Positions 25,479-34,769 of a DNA stretch of 64,000 nucleotides are shown here, piece after piece. The stretch is from Tetragenococcus osmophilus. GTDB lineage: Bacteria > Bacillota > Bacilli > Lactobacillales > Enterococcaceae. Each line of letters opens with the position of its first letter. The stretch's first letter is position 1. The notes below the pieces were generated by a model, which made no database searches, was not told the DNA's origin, and was given only the letters and a program-made list of their open reading frames with translations. The stretch covers positions 744,001 to 808,000 of the forward strand of contig NZ_CP027783.1 in the NCBI RefSeq assembly GCF_003795125.1, written 5' to 3'. The translations under genes were made by a program, and so were the position numbers.

Positions 25479-25874
25479 CTAGTAGTCTCTTTGCTGCTTA
25501 AATGCGTGCTCTACCTGTTCAAATCCTACCTTTGAATAAAATTTTGTAGCCTCAGGAGCAGATATCAAAACAGTCGAAATACTTTCTCCTTGCGTATTTC
25601 TTAAGGCAGCTAATAATTTTCCACCAACGCCTTGATTTTGATAACTTTTTAAAACGGCTAAATCTGAGACAAAAGTACAGTAAGACATGTCCGAAACACC
25701 ACGGAGTACACCTACTAATTTAGCATTATCCCAAGCAGTATACAAAATATTCGCATTATTTAGCATACGTTCCATTCGTTTTTGATCATAAGTTGGACGT
25801 TTAATACCAGAATTATCAAAAACTGAAATAAACTCCGCTACAGTAATTTCTTCATCACTTCGAATTTCTAACAC
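25479..25874 (-). CDS. GNAT-family N-acetyltransferase (second of a tandem pair)
   Basis: A 131-residue single-domain GNAT protein with the acetyl-CoA loop Q-N-Q-G-V-G-G-K-L-L (about residue 80), preceded by S-D-L-A-V-L. The start is GTG, 2 bp after the previous stop. It resembles its upstream neighbour in length, motif spacing and in the segments L-x-x-M-x-N/H and F-Y-x-K/Q-x-x-F-E-Q, so the two look like a duplicated pair that has diverged. The acceptor substrate is unknown. Confidence 0.85.
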   Translation of the reverse strand: MLEIRSDEEITVAEFISVFDNSGIKRPTYDQKRMERMLNNANILYTAWDNAKLVGVLRGVSDMSYCTFVSDLAVLKSYQNQGVGGKLLAALRNTQGESISTVLISAPEATKFYSKVGFEQVEHAFKQQRDY

Positions 25875-25876
25875 CT

Positions 25877-26275
25877 TTATCCCACCCTTTTGATCCGATA
25901 CATTTTATCTGTTTGCTCAAAATTCATCTGTTCATAAAAACCCTGCGCTTTATCTTCTGCTCTTAAAGAAATTGTCACACGACTTCCTAAATATTCTTTC
26001 ATTTCATGTACTAACATTTTTCCAATTCCTTGTTTTTGGTAGTAAGGTAAAACCAGAATATCACTTAAATAACAAAAATATTCAAAATCTGTAAGGCAAC
26101 GCGCAAAACCAAGTAACTTTTCCTCATTCCAAGCACTAAAAACTAAAGGTGTATGGTTAATCATCTCTTGTAATCGATTGTTATCTTCTAGAGGTTTAGC
26201 AAATTCTGTTTCTCGATAAAGCATAGCTACTTGTTCTACTGAAAGTGGTTCGTTAACTTTTATCTCAATCTTCAT
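25877..26275 (-). CDS. GNAT-family N-acetyltransferase (first of a tandem pair)
   Basis: This 132-residue GNAT protein has the acetyl-CoA loop Q-K-Q-G-I-G-K-M-L-V near residue 85 and S-D-I-L-V-L-P before it. Its tail F-Y-E-Q-M-N-F-E-Q-T is mirrored in the downstream paralogue. It is probably co-transcribed with it, ending at the shared terminator. Substrate unknown; candidates are small amines, peptides or ribosomal protein termini. Confidence 0.85.
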   Translation of the reverse strand: MKIEIKVNEPLSVEQVAMLYRETEFAKPLEDNNRLQEMINHTPLVFSAWNEEKLLGFARCLTDFEYFCYLSDILVLPYYQKQGIGKMLVHEMKEYLGSRVTISLRAEDKAQGFYEQMNFEQTDKMYRIKRVG

Positions 26276-26383
26276 ACTCTTGCGTCCTCCAACTAATTCT
26301 TTTCATCTAATTTACACCTTAACAATAAAAAAAGCCATAACAAAAGTATTCACGATACCAGAGCACAAGCGATCAAATAGCAA

Positions 26384-26425
26384 AATAAATAAGCCATCAA
26401 CCATGTGATCGGCTGATGACTTATT
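26384..26425 (-). terminator. Terminator of the small heat-shock gene
   Basis: A 12-bp stem (AATAAGTCATCA / TGATGGCTTATT, two wobble pairs) is followed on the minus strand by a T-rich TATTTATTTT. It lies about 15 bp past the hsp20 stop. Confidence 0.75.
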
Positions 26426-26439
26426 AGAAACATCTTCAA

Positions 26440-26856
26440 TTATTTAATATCAATTTTTTTCTTATCTTCATCTTGTCCAGGTGCTTTTGGTAATTCCAAG
26501 CTTAGTACACCGTCTTTAAATGAAGCGTCAATTTTATCTTCATCAATACCTTTTAGCATGAATTGACGACGATATGAACTACTGTTACGTTCACGGCGTA
26601 TAAAGTTTCCTTCTTCATCTTTATCTTCGGTTACGTCATTACGAGTTGCTTCGATTGTCAAAACATCGTCATCATAGGTAACATTTAAATCTGACTTATC
26701 AAATCCTGGCAAATCAGCTGTTACTTCATAACTATTATCTTTTTCCTTGATATCGACTTGAAAATTATCGTTTCCCATAAAATTGGAGAAGAAATTATCG
26801 AAAAAACCATCTCTCATATCCATTAAATCGTTATTTCTTGACATTAAGTTTGCCAT
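26440..26856 (-). CDS. hsp20: Hsp20/alpha-crystallin small heat-shock protein
   Basis: An ATP-independent holdase chaperone that binds unfolding proteins and oligomerises. It has 138 residues: a Phe-rich N-terminal arm (G-F-F-D-N-F-F-S-N-F), the alpha-crystallin domain (about 35-125) with A-D-L-P-G-F and the G-V-L-S-L-E-L-P consensus, and a C-terminal K-K-I-D-I-K containing the I-x-I anchor. It stands alone. Upstream are a CIRCE operator, a CtsR-like box over the -35 and a leader of about 110 nt with a strong hairpin, so it should be under both HrcA and CtsR. Confidence 0.94.
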   Translation of the reverse strand: MANLMSRNNDLMDMRDGFFDNFFSNFMGNDNFQVDIKEKDNSYEVTADLPGFDKSDLNVTYDDDVLTIEATRNDVTEDKDEEGNFIRRERNSSSYRRQFMLKGIDEDKIDASFKDGVLSLELPKAPGQDEDKKKIDIK

Positions 26857-26885
26857 AAATAATCCTTCCTTTCATCCTTGATTTA

Positions 26886-26915
26886 TTGTAAAAGAACTGG
26901 CAACTTCTTTTACAA
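26886..26915 (-). promoter_or_regulatory. Hairpin in the hsp20 leader
   Basis: A perfect 11-bp stem TTGTAAAAGAA / TTCTTTTACAA with an 8-base loop lies about 30 nt upstream of the ATG in the untranslated leader. It does not cover the ribosome site (AAGGAAGGA). It may stabilise the message or respond to temperature. Confidence 0.6.
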
Positions 26916-26970
26916 ATGGGGTTTTTCAATCTCGATCTATCGGGAAGCTCTCTAACTTCCTTACAATTTC

Positions 26971-26999
26971 ACTATACAACTTTCGTCAAAATTGGTCAA
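26971..26999 (-). promoter_or_regulatory. Predicted hsp20 promoter
   Basis: On the minus strand -35 TTGACC and -10 TATAGT are exactly 17 bp apart. The -35 lies within the CtsR-like box and CIRCE lies just upstream of it. Confidence 0.8.
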
Positions 27000-27000
27000 A
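26985..27000. promoter_or_regulatory. CtsR-like operator
   Basis: GTCAAAATTGGTCAAA on the plus strand matches the CtsR direct repeat (GTCAAA-NAN-RGTCAAA) except one spacer position. It overlaps the -35 of the hsp20 promoter. Confidence 0.7.
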
Positions 27001-27003
27001 TAA

Positions 27004-27030
27004 TTAGCACTCAACATGAAAGAGTGCTAA
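27004..27030. promoter_or_regulatory. CIRCE element (HrcA operator)
   Basis: A perfect TTAGCACTC-N9-GAGTGCTAA. It lies 4 bp from the CtsR-like box and just after the recQ stop, so it belongs to hsp20. Confidence 0.95.
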
Positions 27031-27045
27031 TTATTTCATTTTATC

Positions 27046-28794
27046 CTATTGTTCGTTTAATAAATTTAAAAACTGCTCTCCATATTTATCCAGTTTATTT
27101 TGTCCAATTCCTTTAATCTGTAATAATTCCACGGGTGTGCTTGGTTTTTTCTGGGCTAGCTCTTGCAAGGTTTTATCTGAAAACACAATATAAGGGGGCA
27201 TATTTTGTTCTTGAGCTAACTCTAATCGTAAAGCACGCAACTTTTCAAAGAGTTCATCATTATCAGCTAGCTGTTTTACTGCAGCTTGTTTGCGATAAAC
27301 TTTTTGTTTCCCCAATAAAACTTCGATCCCTGTAGAGGATACACTTAATTTTGGAAACTCTCCTTTAGTAAGCATAAGGTATTGCTCAGCCGTTAAATAA
27401 TCTATCAAATTTGTCACTTCTTTTTGCGACCAATGTTTCATTAAACCATAGGTCGTTAACTGGTCTAAATGCCAATTTTTTATTTGCTGCGTTTTTGAAG
27501 CTGTTAAGACTTTAGCAACCATTGTCTTTCCAAAACGTTCGTTCATTCGTTTTACACATGACAATACCTTTTGTGTATCTAAAGTGACATCTACCGCTTC
27601 TCTTTCATCCAAACAATTGCTACATTTACCACAATCCTTACCTTGCTCTCCAAAATACCGCAAAATATAACGTTGTAAGCACATTTGTGTATGAGCATAT
27701 TGATTCATTTCTCTTAACTTTTCGTATTCATTTTGTTGATATTCATTACTTAGGTTAGATTGTTCAATAAAAAAATGCTGAATTTGTAAATCTTGAGGAG
27801 CATAAAGCAAGATAGCATCGCTTGGCAAGCCATCTCTACCTGCTCTACCAGCTTCTTGGTAATAAGACTCAATATTGCCAGGGATCTGAGCATGAATCAC
27901 AAAACGCACATTGCTTTTATCAATCCCCATCCCAAATGCATTCGTAGCTACCATCACTTGAACACGCTCAAATAAAAAATCTTCCTGACTTTGAGCTCGT
28001 TCATCTTTTCCCATTCCCCCGTGGTATATTCCTACAGAAAAATCATTTTGTCGCAATAAATGATATAGCCGCTCCACTTCTTTTCTCGTCGTTGCATAGA
28101 TAATGCCTGACTGATTTCTATTCATCTTTAAATAAGCAAATAAATAACTATCTTTTTGCTCTTTAACAACCTGAAAGGCTAAATTTTCTCTAGCAAAACC
28201 AGTATTGACTTGGTTATTGTTAGGGATAGATAAAACATCAGAAATATCTTTAGCCACTTGCTGAGTTGCCGTAGCCGTTAACGCTATAACTGTGGGTCTT
28301 TGTTTTAATGACTGAATCATTTCTGCTAATTTTAAATAACTTGGACGAAAATCATGTCCCCATTGCGAGATACAATGAGCCTCATCCACCGCTAAAAGCT
28401 CAATATTTACTTTTTCAAGTAAACGCAAAAAATCTTCAGATTCTAAACGTTCTGGCGCCACATATAACAGTTTAACTTCTTGATTTTTAGCTTTTTCAAG
28501 TCGTTTATTTATTTCAATATAAGACAGCGAACTATTAATAAAAGTAGCTGGTATACCCATATCATTTAAGCTATCCACTTGATCTTTCATCAAAGAAATT
28601 AAAGGAGAAATTACTAAGGTTAACCCTTCAAATAAAAGCGCAGGAAGTTGATAACAAACCGATTTCCCTCCTCCTGTGGGCATAATCCCTAATACGTTTT
28701 CTTTATCTAAAATCTTTTGGATAATCGTTTTTTGTCCCTTACGAAAACTAGAAAAACCGAATTTTTCTGTTAAAATTTCTTCTAATTCCACCAT
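27046..28794 (-). CDS. recQ: ATP-dependent DNA helicase RecQ
   Basis: A 3'-5' DNA helicase in recombination and fork repair, with 582 residues. Walker A G-G-G-K-S-V-C-Y-Q near residue 38, D-E-A-H-C-I-S-Q-W-G-H-D-F-R in motif II, the R-G-R-A-G-R-D-G-L-P-type motif VI, then the RQC zinc-binding domain with C-G-K-C-S-N-C-L-D, and an HRDC domain at the C-terminus (P-V-E-L-L-Q-I-K-G-I-G). ATG at 28794 has GAGG 7 bases upstream; a reading to 28845 would add 17 unsupported residues. Confidence 0.93.
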   Translation of the reverse strand: MVELEEILTEKFGFSSFRKGQKTIIQKILDKENVLGIMPTGGGKSVCYQLPALLFEGLTLVISPLISLMKDQVDSLNDMGIPATFINSSLSYIEINKRLEKAKNQEVKLLYVAPERLESEDFLRLLEKVNIELLAVDEAHCISQWGHDFRPSYLKLAEMIQSLKQRPTVIALTATATQQVAKDISDVLSIPNNNQVNTGFARENLAFQVVKEQKDSYLFAYLKMNRNQSGIIYATTRKEVERLYHLLRQNDFSVGIYHGGMGKDERAQSQEDFLFERVQVMVATNAFGMGIDKSNVRFVIHAQIPGNIESYYQEAGRAGRDGLPSDAILLYAPQDLQIQHFFIEQSNLSNEYQQNEYEKLREMNQYAHTQMCLQRYILRYFGEQGKDCGKCSNCLDEREAVDVTLDTQKVLSCVKRMNERFGKTMVAKVLTASKTQQIKNWHLDQLTTYGLMKHWSQKEVTNLIDYLTAEQYLMLTKGEFPKLSVSSTGIEVLLGKQKVYRKQAAVKQLADNDELFEKLRALRLELAQEQNMPPYIVFSDKTLQELAQKKPSTPVELLQIKGIGQNKLDKYGEQFLNLLNEQ

Positions 28795-28860
28795 TTTAAC
28801 GCCTCTTTCTAGCTGTATTATACCGAATTTTTTCTTAATAGCCAAAAGGATTTCGTAATC

Positions 28861-28889
28861 AAAAAAATACGCCTTCGATTAGAAAGCGT
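28861..28889 (-). terminator. Terminator of lepB
   Basis: The 8-bp stem ACGCTTTC / GAAGGCGT, 5-base loop, is followed on the minus strand by ATTTTTTT. Confidence 0.85.
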
Positions 28890-28934
28890 AAGTATAAATG
28901 AATTGTTAGCCATTTTAATTTTAAAATTAAAAAC

Positions 28935-29510
28935 CTAATTATTTATAATCGAAATCTCTGATAAAGGCCAATAACGAAAAGCTACTTCGCCTTCAATCAT
29001 AGAACCATCCACAAATCCAAAAGTACGGCTATCTTTAGAGATTAAACGATTATCTCCCAGAACAAAATATTCACCTTCTGGCACCTCATATGTAAAGTCG
29101 TTCGTGAAGTTATCAGCGTTTCCCGCAATTTCTTGAAATGCCGGGTTATAAGTATACTCGTTTTGCATTTTATCTTCAGCAAACTCTTGCTTATAAGGTG
29201 CTAAATAAGATTCATCTACCTCTTCACCATTGACAGTAAGAACGTCATCTTCCATTTGTACGTGATCATTGGGTAATCCAATTACCCGTTTAACTGCTAA
29301 CTTGTCCAAATCGTCGGGCTCTTTTGTTGTAACAATATCAAAGCGGTCAATGGTTGATAATTGATAAGTCATTAATTTTTGACCATCAGCTAACGTAGGG
29401 TCCATAGAATGCCCATTAACGGATACTGGCGCGATGACAAATACACGCAAAGCGATAAAGATCGCTACTAGCAAAAAAAAGATACCCCAATTTTTTATAA
29501 ATTCTTTCAA
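28935..29510 (-). CDS. lepB: Signal peptidase I
   Basis: A membrane serine protease that removes signal peptides from secreted proteins. It has 191 residues with one N-terminal transmembrane segment (about 8-27). The catalytic Ser is in G-H-S-M-D-P-T-L (about 35) and the Lys in V-K-R-V-I-G-L-P (about 75), with G-D-N-R-x-x-S-x-D-S-R near the end. The start is TTG, AGGAG 8 bases upstream; the nearby ATG is out of frame and stops at once. It diverges from the K+ transporter gene. Confidence 0.94.
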   Translation of the reverse strand: MKEFIKNWGIFFLLVAIFIALRVFVIAPVSVNGHSMDPTLADGQKLMTYQLSTIDRFDIVTTKEPDDLDKLAVKRVIGLPNDHVQMEDDVLTVNGEEVDESYLAPYKQEFAEDKMQNEYTYNPAFQEIAGNADNFTNDFTYEVPEGEYFVLGDNRLISKDSRTFGFVDGSMIEGEVAFRYWPLSEISIINN

Positions 29511-29689
29511 AGCATAAACTCCTTAATAATTTTATTTATCGTATATAGCTTGCGTTTTTTATAATACTGCATTAGTATATCATAGCCTAAAAAAATAAGG
29601 AAAAGAACCTTTTTGCTCTTAAGAAACTTTTGAATTTTTATTTTTTATTTTTTCTCTTATAAGGTTCTGGTTTCCTTTTTCATTTTTGT

Positions 29690-29695
29690 TATACT
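29690..29695 (+). promoter_or_regulatory. Extended -10 promoter of the K+ transporter gene
   Basis: TATACT is preceded by TG at the extended position. No good -35 is visible. It lies about 30 bp upstream of the ATG. Confidence 0.5.
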
Positions 29696-29727
29696 ATGAG
29701 TAATCTATTAGAAATGGAGTCTTGAAA

Positions 29728-31134
29728 ATGTCGATGAAATCTCTTGCGCGAGAAGCTTGGAACAAGGGTAGATTCTTTTTTGGACACAAACTTTCTTCGG
29801 TCCAAGTCATCGTATCTTATTATTTGTTGATGACACTTATCGCCCTTATTTTATTTTATTTGCCCATTTTCCGACAACCAGGTTCTCATGTGCCTTTTAT
29901 CGATATGTTTTTTATGGCTGTTAGTACAATCAGCGTTACGGGCTTATCGACCTTTCCAATCAATGAGATATTTAACGAATATGGTGTGGTTCTATTAGAA
30001 GTCCTCTTCCAAGTTGGGGGATTAGGGATTATGATGATTTCCACATTTTTCTTTATTATTTCAAAACGTAAAGTTACCTTAAAACAAAGACAATTAATTA
30101 TGACCGATATGAACCAACCTCGCTTAAGTGGAATTGTCCGTTTAATACGGACAACTTTTACAATTATACTAGGCCTTCAAATTTTTAGTGGGGTCGCTTT
30201 TAGTCTCTATCTAAAAATAAACGATTATTATGATCGATGGATAGATGCCTTATATTATGGTTTTTACGAAGCCATTTCCGCAGTAACAAACTCCGGCTTT
30301 GATGTAACCGGACATTCGATCTCGCCGTATGCTAATGATTTTTTGTTTTTACTTGCGATTATGATTTTAATATTTATCGGTGGGATCGGCTTTCCTGTTT
30401 TGATGGATGTTAGAGAATGGCTCTCTCATAGGTTTTCCAAAAAGTTAAGCACTTTTCGTTTCCGTTTTTCTTTATTTACCAAAATTGCTTTACTATCTTC
30501 AGTGATTCTATTTGTCGGTGGGGCCTTAGTGATCTTTTTCTTAGAAAAAAACCACTTATTTAGCCATATGAGTATGACGGGTCAAGGAGTTAACAGTATG
30601 TTTTACTCAATTACAACCCGTAATGCAGGACTACAGATCCATGATTTAAATAACTTTCAAACCACTACATTAATGATTTTTGCCTTGTTAATGTTTATAG
30701 GTTGTAGTCCAAGCTCAGTAGGCGGGGGTATCCGAACCACTACGATAATGATTATCGGACTCTATCTTTTCGCCTTCTTAAAAGGGGAACGCCATATCAA
30801 TATTTTTGGCCGTAACATCGACCGTGAAGATGTCCGTAAATCGATTGCTGTCTTCATGTTATCTCTTATTATGTGTTTTAGTTGCGTCATCTTTTTAACT
30901 GCAATCGAAGATGTATCCTTACTTTCAATCATTGTGGAAGTCACCTCTGCGTTTGGGACTACAGGATTGTCCCTAGGTATTACTGAGGAGTTAACAACTG
31001 TTGGCAAGTTAGTTATCACTGTCTTAATGTTCATCGGTAGGGTAAGCATGCTATATACCATTATGCTATTTATCCCGAAAAAGCCTAGTAATTCAGGCTA
31101 CCGTTATCCAACTGAAAAGATTATTATTGGTTGA
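29728..31134 (+). CDS. Trk/Ktr-type potassium uptake protein, membrane subunit
   Basis: The K+ translocating subunit of a TrkH/KtrB system, with 468 residues and four M1-P-M2 repeats. Pore loops with selectivity glycines are visible as T-I-S-V-T-G-L-S, A-V-T-N-S-G-F-D, T-T-R-N-A-G-L-Q and A-F-G-T-T-G-L-S. It needs a cytosolic KtrA/TrkA gating ring, not found in this window. ATG at 29728 has GGAG at 8-base spacing; a TTG two codons earlier is less likely. With opuC at the left edge it is part of osmotic adaptation. Confidence 0.92.
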   Translation: MSMKSLAREAWNKGRFFFGHKLSSVQVIVSYYLLMTLIALILFYLPIFRQPGSHVPFIDMFFMAVSTISVTGLSTFPINEIFNEYGVVLLEVLFQVGGLGIMMISTFFFIISKRKVTLKQRQLIMTDMNQPRLSGIVRLIRTTFTIILGLQIFSGVAFSLYLKINDYYDRWIDALYYGFYEAISAVTNSGFDVTGHSISPYANDFLFLLAIMILIFIGGIGFPVLMDVREWLSHRFSKKLSTFRFRFSLFTKIALLSSVILFVGGALVIFFLEKNHLFSHMSMTGQGVNSMFYSITTRNAGLQIHDLNNFQTTTLMIFALLMFIGCSPSSVGGGIRTTTIMIIGLYLFAFLKGERHINIFGRNIDREDVRKSIAVFMLSLIMCFSCVIFLTAIEDVSLLSIIVEVTSAFGTTGLSLGITEELTTVGKLVITVLMFIGRVSMLYTIMLFIPKKPSNSGYRYPTEKIIIG

Positions 31135-31204
31135 TAAAAAGTGGTGTAAAAAAGCTGATCTATGAGGAAAGTATTTATTAACAAATTGTCAAATTAAATA
31201 AAAT

Positions 31205-31250
31205 AAACCGCACAGCTACTATTCAAAAGTAGTTGTGCAATTTATTTAAA
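31205..31250 (+). terminator. Possible terminator of the K+ transporter gene
   Basis: The 11-bp stem GCACAGCTACT / AGTAGTTGTGC (one wobble) with a T-rich but not pure T tail lies 75 bp past the stop. The rest of the 260-bp gap to the Xre gene is AT-rich with no ORF. Confidence 0.6.
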
Positions 31251-31395
31251 ATTATAAAACAGCTTATTATATGAAAAAAATTTGCAGTGGTTACTATTAT
31301 TCTTTGCTCCTTTTCCTTCATCTTTACTTGCAACCATTTGGTGCTATATTTTACTATGCAACAATGTTTAACTAAAGAGGAAAGGGGGCGTTTTT

Positions 31396-31926
31396 ATGAA
31401 GATAGGTGAACGACTAAAAAAGCAACGTGAAATTAAAACATGGTCTCAGCAAGAACTAGCAGATAAATTACACATCTCACGTCAATCTATTTCTAAATGG
31501 GAGCAAGATATTGCTTTGCCTAGTTTCGCTAATATTGTTGCTATTAGTGATCTCTTCGGAATTTCTTTGGACGAACTTATTAGAGAAGATGAAGAGCTTA
31601 TGAATAAACTTAAAATAAATCAAAAATTCACGCCGATAGAAAAAATTGTCTGGTTAAGTATTAGTATATCCATACTCATATTTGCCATATTACTTGCATT
31701 TAATACTAATTTTAAAGAGATCACACCTTGGTTACAAGGAGCCGGAACTATTTTCCTTATTGCTTTACTTTTTTCAGTCGATTGGAAAAAAATCAATCAA
31801 GCTTTTTCAAAAAAGGCGATTATATTAAGCATTTTCACTTTGGTTTTATTTCTATTACCATTTTTATATGGCGAAATTATAAGTTTTTTTCAAGGGATAT
31901 CCGAATTTTCTGAAACAGTAGTATAA
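31396..31926 (+). CDS. Xre-family regulator with C-terminal transmembrane segments
   Basis: The protein has 176 residues: an N-terminal HTH_3 domain (about 5-60, with W-S-Q-Q-E-L-A-D-K-L-H-I-S-R-Q-S-I-S-K-W-E), then a linker and three hydrophobic segments (about 85-102, 112-128, 140-160). It is thus a membrane-tethered DNA-binding protein; such proteins often sense envelope stress or a partner membrane protein. No partner gene sits next to it: murT follows after 196 bp with its own leader. AAGGGGG precedes the ATG. Target genes are unknown. Confidence 0.85.
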   Translation: MKIGERLKKQREIKTWSQQELADKLHISRQSISKWEQDIALPSFANIVAISDLFGISLDELIREDEELMNKLKINQKFTPIEKIVWLSISISILIFAILLAFNTNFKEITPWLQGAGTIFLIALLFSVDWKKINQAFSKKAIILSIFTLVLFLLPFLYGEIISFFQGISEFSETVV

Positions 31927-32122
31927 GTAAACATAAGTCAAAACTATGCCATAGCTCGAGATTGAATTTCTCCATTAGCAAACGTTTTTTACCTATCTCT
32001 ATTTTTATCACACAAATTATTTTCTTATTCTTAAGAACAAGAAAATTGGTTTAATCTTTTTTTTGAAATGTGGTAAGATAAATTGAATTTATGTTTATAT
32101 GTTTATATAATGGAGGTTTGAC

Positions 32123-33475
32123 ATGGGAATTCGAAGTTATGTTGCTTCTTTTGTAGGAAAAAGTTCGCAATGGTTTTTAAAAACTTTTACTAATGGTGGC
32201 TCAAGTTTGCCTGGCAAGTTGGCATTAAAAATTGACCCAGCTATTTTAGACCACTTGGCAAAAGACTATAAGGTGGTTGTAGTAACCGGAACAAATGGTA
32301 AGACTCTAACGACCGCATTAACTGTTAATATCTTACAACAAGAATTTGATAATGTATTAACTAATCCTACTGGTGCTAATTTGATCCAAGGAATTGTTTC
32401 TACTTTTCTTTCTGCTAGATCCGAAAAAGGACAAAAGAAATTCGCTGTTTTAGAAATTGATGAGGCAAGTTTAAGCAAAGTAACCAATTTCATTAAACCT
32501 GAATTGTTTGTGTTTACAAATATCTTCCGCGACCAAATGGATCGTTACGGTGAAATTTACACAACTTATCAATTAATCGTAGATGGTGCGGCAAAATCTC
32601 CAGAAGCAACAATTTTAGCTAATGGTGACTCACCCATCTTCAATTCACTTGAAACGGTAAACCCTAGAAAATATTATGGTTTTGACCATAAAAGCGATGA
32701 AGAACAAATGGCACATTATAATACAGATGGCGTATTATGCCCTAAGTGCCAACATATCTTACATTATAAAATGATTACCTATGCGAACCTAGGTAAATAT
32801 TATTGCCCTAACTGTGGTTTTCAAAGACCAGAATTGGATTATAAATTAACAAACCTAAGTAATATGACCAATACTTCAGCAGAATTTACTATCGACAATA
32901 ACGATTATAAATTAGAAGTTGGTGGTATGTATAACATTTATAATGCTTTGGCAGCTACAGCTGTTGCTGAATATTATCAAGTCGCTCCTGAAAAAATTCG
33001 CAAAGGAATCGGTTTTGACGAAAAAGTCTTTGGCCGTCAAGAAGTTGTAGATATAGATGGTAAGCAATGTACTCTAGTTTTAGTTAAAAATCCGGTGGGC
33101 TTAAACCAAGTGATTGATATGATCGGCTTATCTCCTTACAATTTTTCATTGGTCTCCCTATTAAATGCCAATTATGCAGATGGTACTGATATTAGTTGGA
33201 TCTGGGACGGTAACTATGAAGCCTTCAGTGACACTGATATTCCTAAAGTCATCTCTGGTGGAGAGCGGCATGAAGATATGACTAAACGCTTGCAAGTTGC
33301 AGGTATCCCCGAAGAAAAATTAACAGAAACACAAAACTTAGACGAAGTGATTGAACAAATCAAACAATTACCTACAGAACAAGTTTATATTTTATCTACC
33401 TACACAGCTATTTTACAATTACGTAAAAAATTAGCAGACAAAGGCTATATCAAAGGAGGAATGGATCGTGGCTAA
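32123..33475 (+). CDS. murT: Lipid II isoglutaminyl synthase, MurT subunit
   Basis: With GatD it amidates the alpha-carboxyl of D-Glu in lipid II to D-isoglutamine, at the inner face of the membrane. It has 450 residues with a Mur-ligase central domain (G-T-N-G-K-T near residue 55), a Cys4 zinc ribbon (C-P-K-C ... C-P-N-C, about 206-233) that interrupts it, and the C-terminal DUF1727 domain. TGGAGG lies 6 bases before ATG. Its last codons overlap gatD by 8 bp, so subunit amounts are coupled. Confidence 0.94.
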   Translation: MGIRSYVASFVGKSSQWFLKTFTNGGSSLPGKLALKIDPAILDHLAKDYKVVVVTGTNGKTLTTALTVNILQQEFDNVLTNPTGANLIQGIVSTFLSARSEKGQKKFAVLEIDEASLSKVTNFIKPELFVFTNIFRDQMDRYGEIYTTYQLIVDGAAKSPEATILANGDSPIFNSLETVNPRKYYGFDHKSDEEQMAHYNTDGVLCPKCQHILHYKMITYANLGKYYCPNCGFQRPELDYKLTNLSNMTNTSAEFTIDNNDYKLEVGGMYNIYNALAATAVAEYYQVAPEKIRKGIGFDEKVFGRQEVVDIDGKQCTLVLVKNPVGLNQVIDMIGLSPYNFSLVSLLNANYADGTDISWIWDGNYEAFSDTDIPKVISGGERHEDMTKRLQVAGIPEEKLTETQNLDEVIEQIKQLPTEQVYILSTYTAILQLRKKLADKGYIKGGMDRG

Positions 33476-34154
33476 TTATCAATTACGGATGTCTCATCTT
33501 TATGGTAATCTATTAAATACCTATGGAGACAACGGAAATATTTTAATGCTAAACTACATTGCACAAAAAATGGGCGTTGATTTGTCCACTGAAATTGTTA
33601 GTCTCCAAGAGCCGTTTGATCCAAATCGATATGATTTAGTCTTTTTTGGCGGTGGTCAAGATTTTGAACAATATATCGTTTCAAAAGATATTCAAGCAAA
33701 AAAAGAAAGCTTGATTGATTATATTGAAAACGATGGGGTTATGCTAGCTATTTGTGGCGGCTACCAATTGCTAGGACACTACTATACAGGCGCTCATGGA
33801 GAAAAAATTCAAGGAATTTCCGCTTTAGACCACTATACTTTAAGCCAAGATAATAATCGTTTTATTGGAGATATTAAGATCTATAATGAAGAATTTGATG
33901 AGACCTATGTGGGATTTGAAAATCATAATGGCTATACTATTTTAGGAGATAATGAAAAACCTTTAGGAAGAATCGTTCAAGGCTACGGTAATAACGGCAA
34001 AGATCAAACTGAAGGTGCTCATTATCATAATGTATTTTGTTCATATTTCCATGGGCCTATTTTAGCAAGAAACGAGTTACTAGCTGAGCGTTTGATTAAT
34101 ACAGCTTTATTTAATAAATATGGCGAGACAATCGATTTAGCACTTTCTTCATGA
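33468..34154 (+). CDS. gatD: Lipid II isoglutaminyl synthase, GatD glutamine amidotransferase subunit
   Basis: A class I glutamine amidotransferase-like (CobB/CobQ type) subunit that releases ammonia from Gln and channels it to MurT. It has 228 residues with the nucleophile Cys in M-L-A-I-C-G-G-Y-Q near residue 95 and the catalytic His in Y-F-H-G-P near 190. The start is GTG, AGGAGG 8 bases upstream, overlapping murT. Amidated stem peptides are needed for efficient cross-linking by the PBPs. Confidence 0.94.
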   Translation: MANYQLRMSHLYGNLLNTYGDNGNILMLNYIAQKMGVDLSTEIVSLQEPFDPNRYDLVFFGGGQDFEQYIVSKDIQAKKESLIDYIENDGVMLAICGGYQLLGHYYTGAHGEKIQGISALDHYTLSQDNNRFIGDIKIYNEEFDETYVGFENHNGYTILGDNEKPLGRIVQGYGNNGKDQTEGAHYHNVFCSYFHGPILARNELLAERLINTALFNKYGETIDLALSS

Positions 34155-34241
34155 AAAGGGTTTTTTTCTTAATCATTACCCTTTATACTATTAGTAATAG
34201 CAACATGTACCTAATTTACAAATTGAAGGGAATGACCATTT

Positions 34242-34706
34242 ATGTTTTCGTTTTTGAAAAAGAAAAAAACTGTTTTATATAGTCCAGCTAATGGGCAACT
34301 AGTTCCACTTACTAAAGTTGAAGACCCTGTTTTTTCCCAAGGTATGATGGGTCCTGGCATTGCTGTTTTGCCTTCTTCAGACGATATTTATTCACCGGTT
34401 GAAGGCACCGTAAGTAACGTTTTCCCCACAAAACATGCTATCGGACTAAAGACAAAAGATAATAAAGAAGTATTGCTCCACTTTGGGATAGATACAGTAG
34501 AACTAAAAGGAGAAGGTTTTGAAGTCTTTGTTGAAGTTGATGACAAAGTTCAAGAAGACACCCTCTTAGCTCGTATGGATCGTAATTATTTAAAAGAACA
34601 AGAAAAAATCGATACACTGATGGTATTGTTCCCAGAAGAAAAAGATTTTCCTGAGGTAGAAGAAAAAGACGTGCAAGCAAGTGAGGAATTATTCGAACTC
34701 AATTAA
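34242..34706 (+). CDS. PTS glucose-type EIIA protein
   Basis: A stand-alone IIA-Glc phosphocarrier of 154 residues. The phosphorylated His is in L-L-H-F-G-I-D-T-V (about 80), with the supporting His in T-K-H-A-I-G-L (about 65). It accepts phosphate from HPr and passes it to an EIIB domain elsewhere, or acts as a regulator. No EIIBC lies next to it. The maltose phosphorylase gene follows after a terminator, so a link to maltose or glucose use is plausible but indirect. Confidence 0.88.
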   Translation: MFSFLKKKKTVLYSPANGQLVPLTKVEDPVFSQGMMGPGIAVLPSSDDIYSPVEGTVSNVFPTKHAIGLKTKDNKEVLLHFGIDTVELKGEGFEVFVEVDDKVQEDTLLARMDRNYLKEQEKIDTLMVLFPEEKDFPEVEEKDVQASEELFELN

Positions 34707-34709
34707 GCG

Positions 34710-34749
34710 AAAAGACATGTAAGCTTAGATTACTTACATGTCTTTTTTT
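34710..34749 (+). terminator. Terminator of the EIIA gene
   Basis: A 13-bp stem AAAGACATGTAAG / CTTACATGTCTTT is followed by a T run. Confidence 0.88.
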
Positions 34750-34769
34750 ATGGTCTTATATAGTATTTG

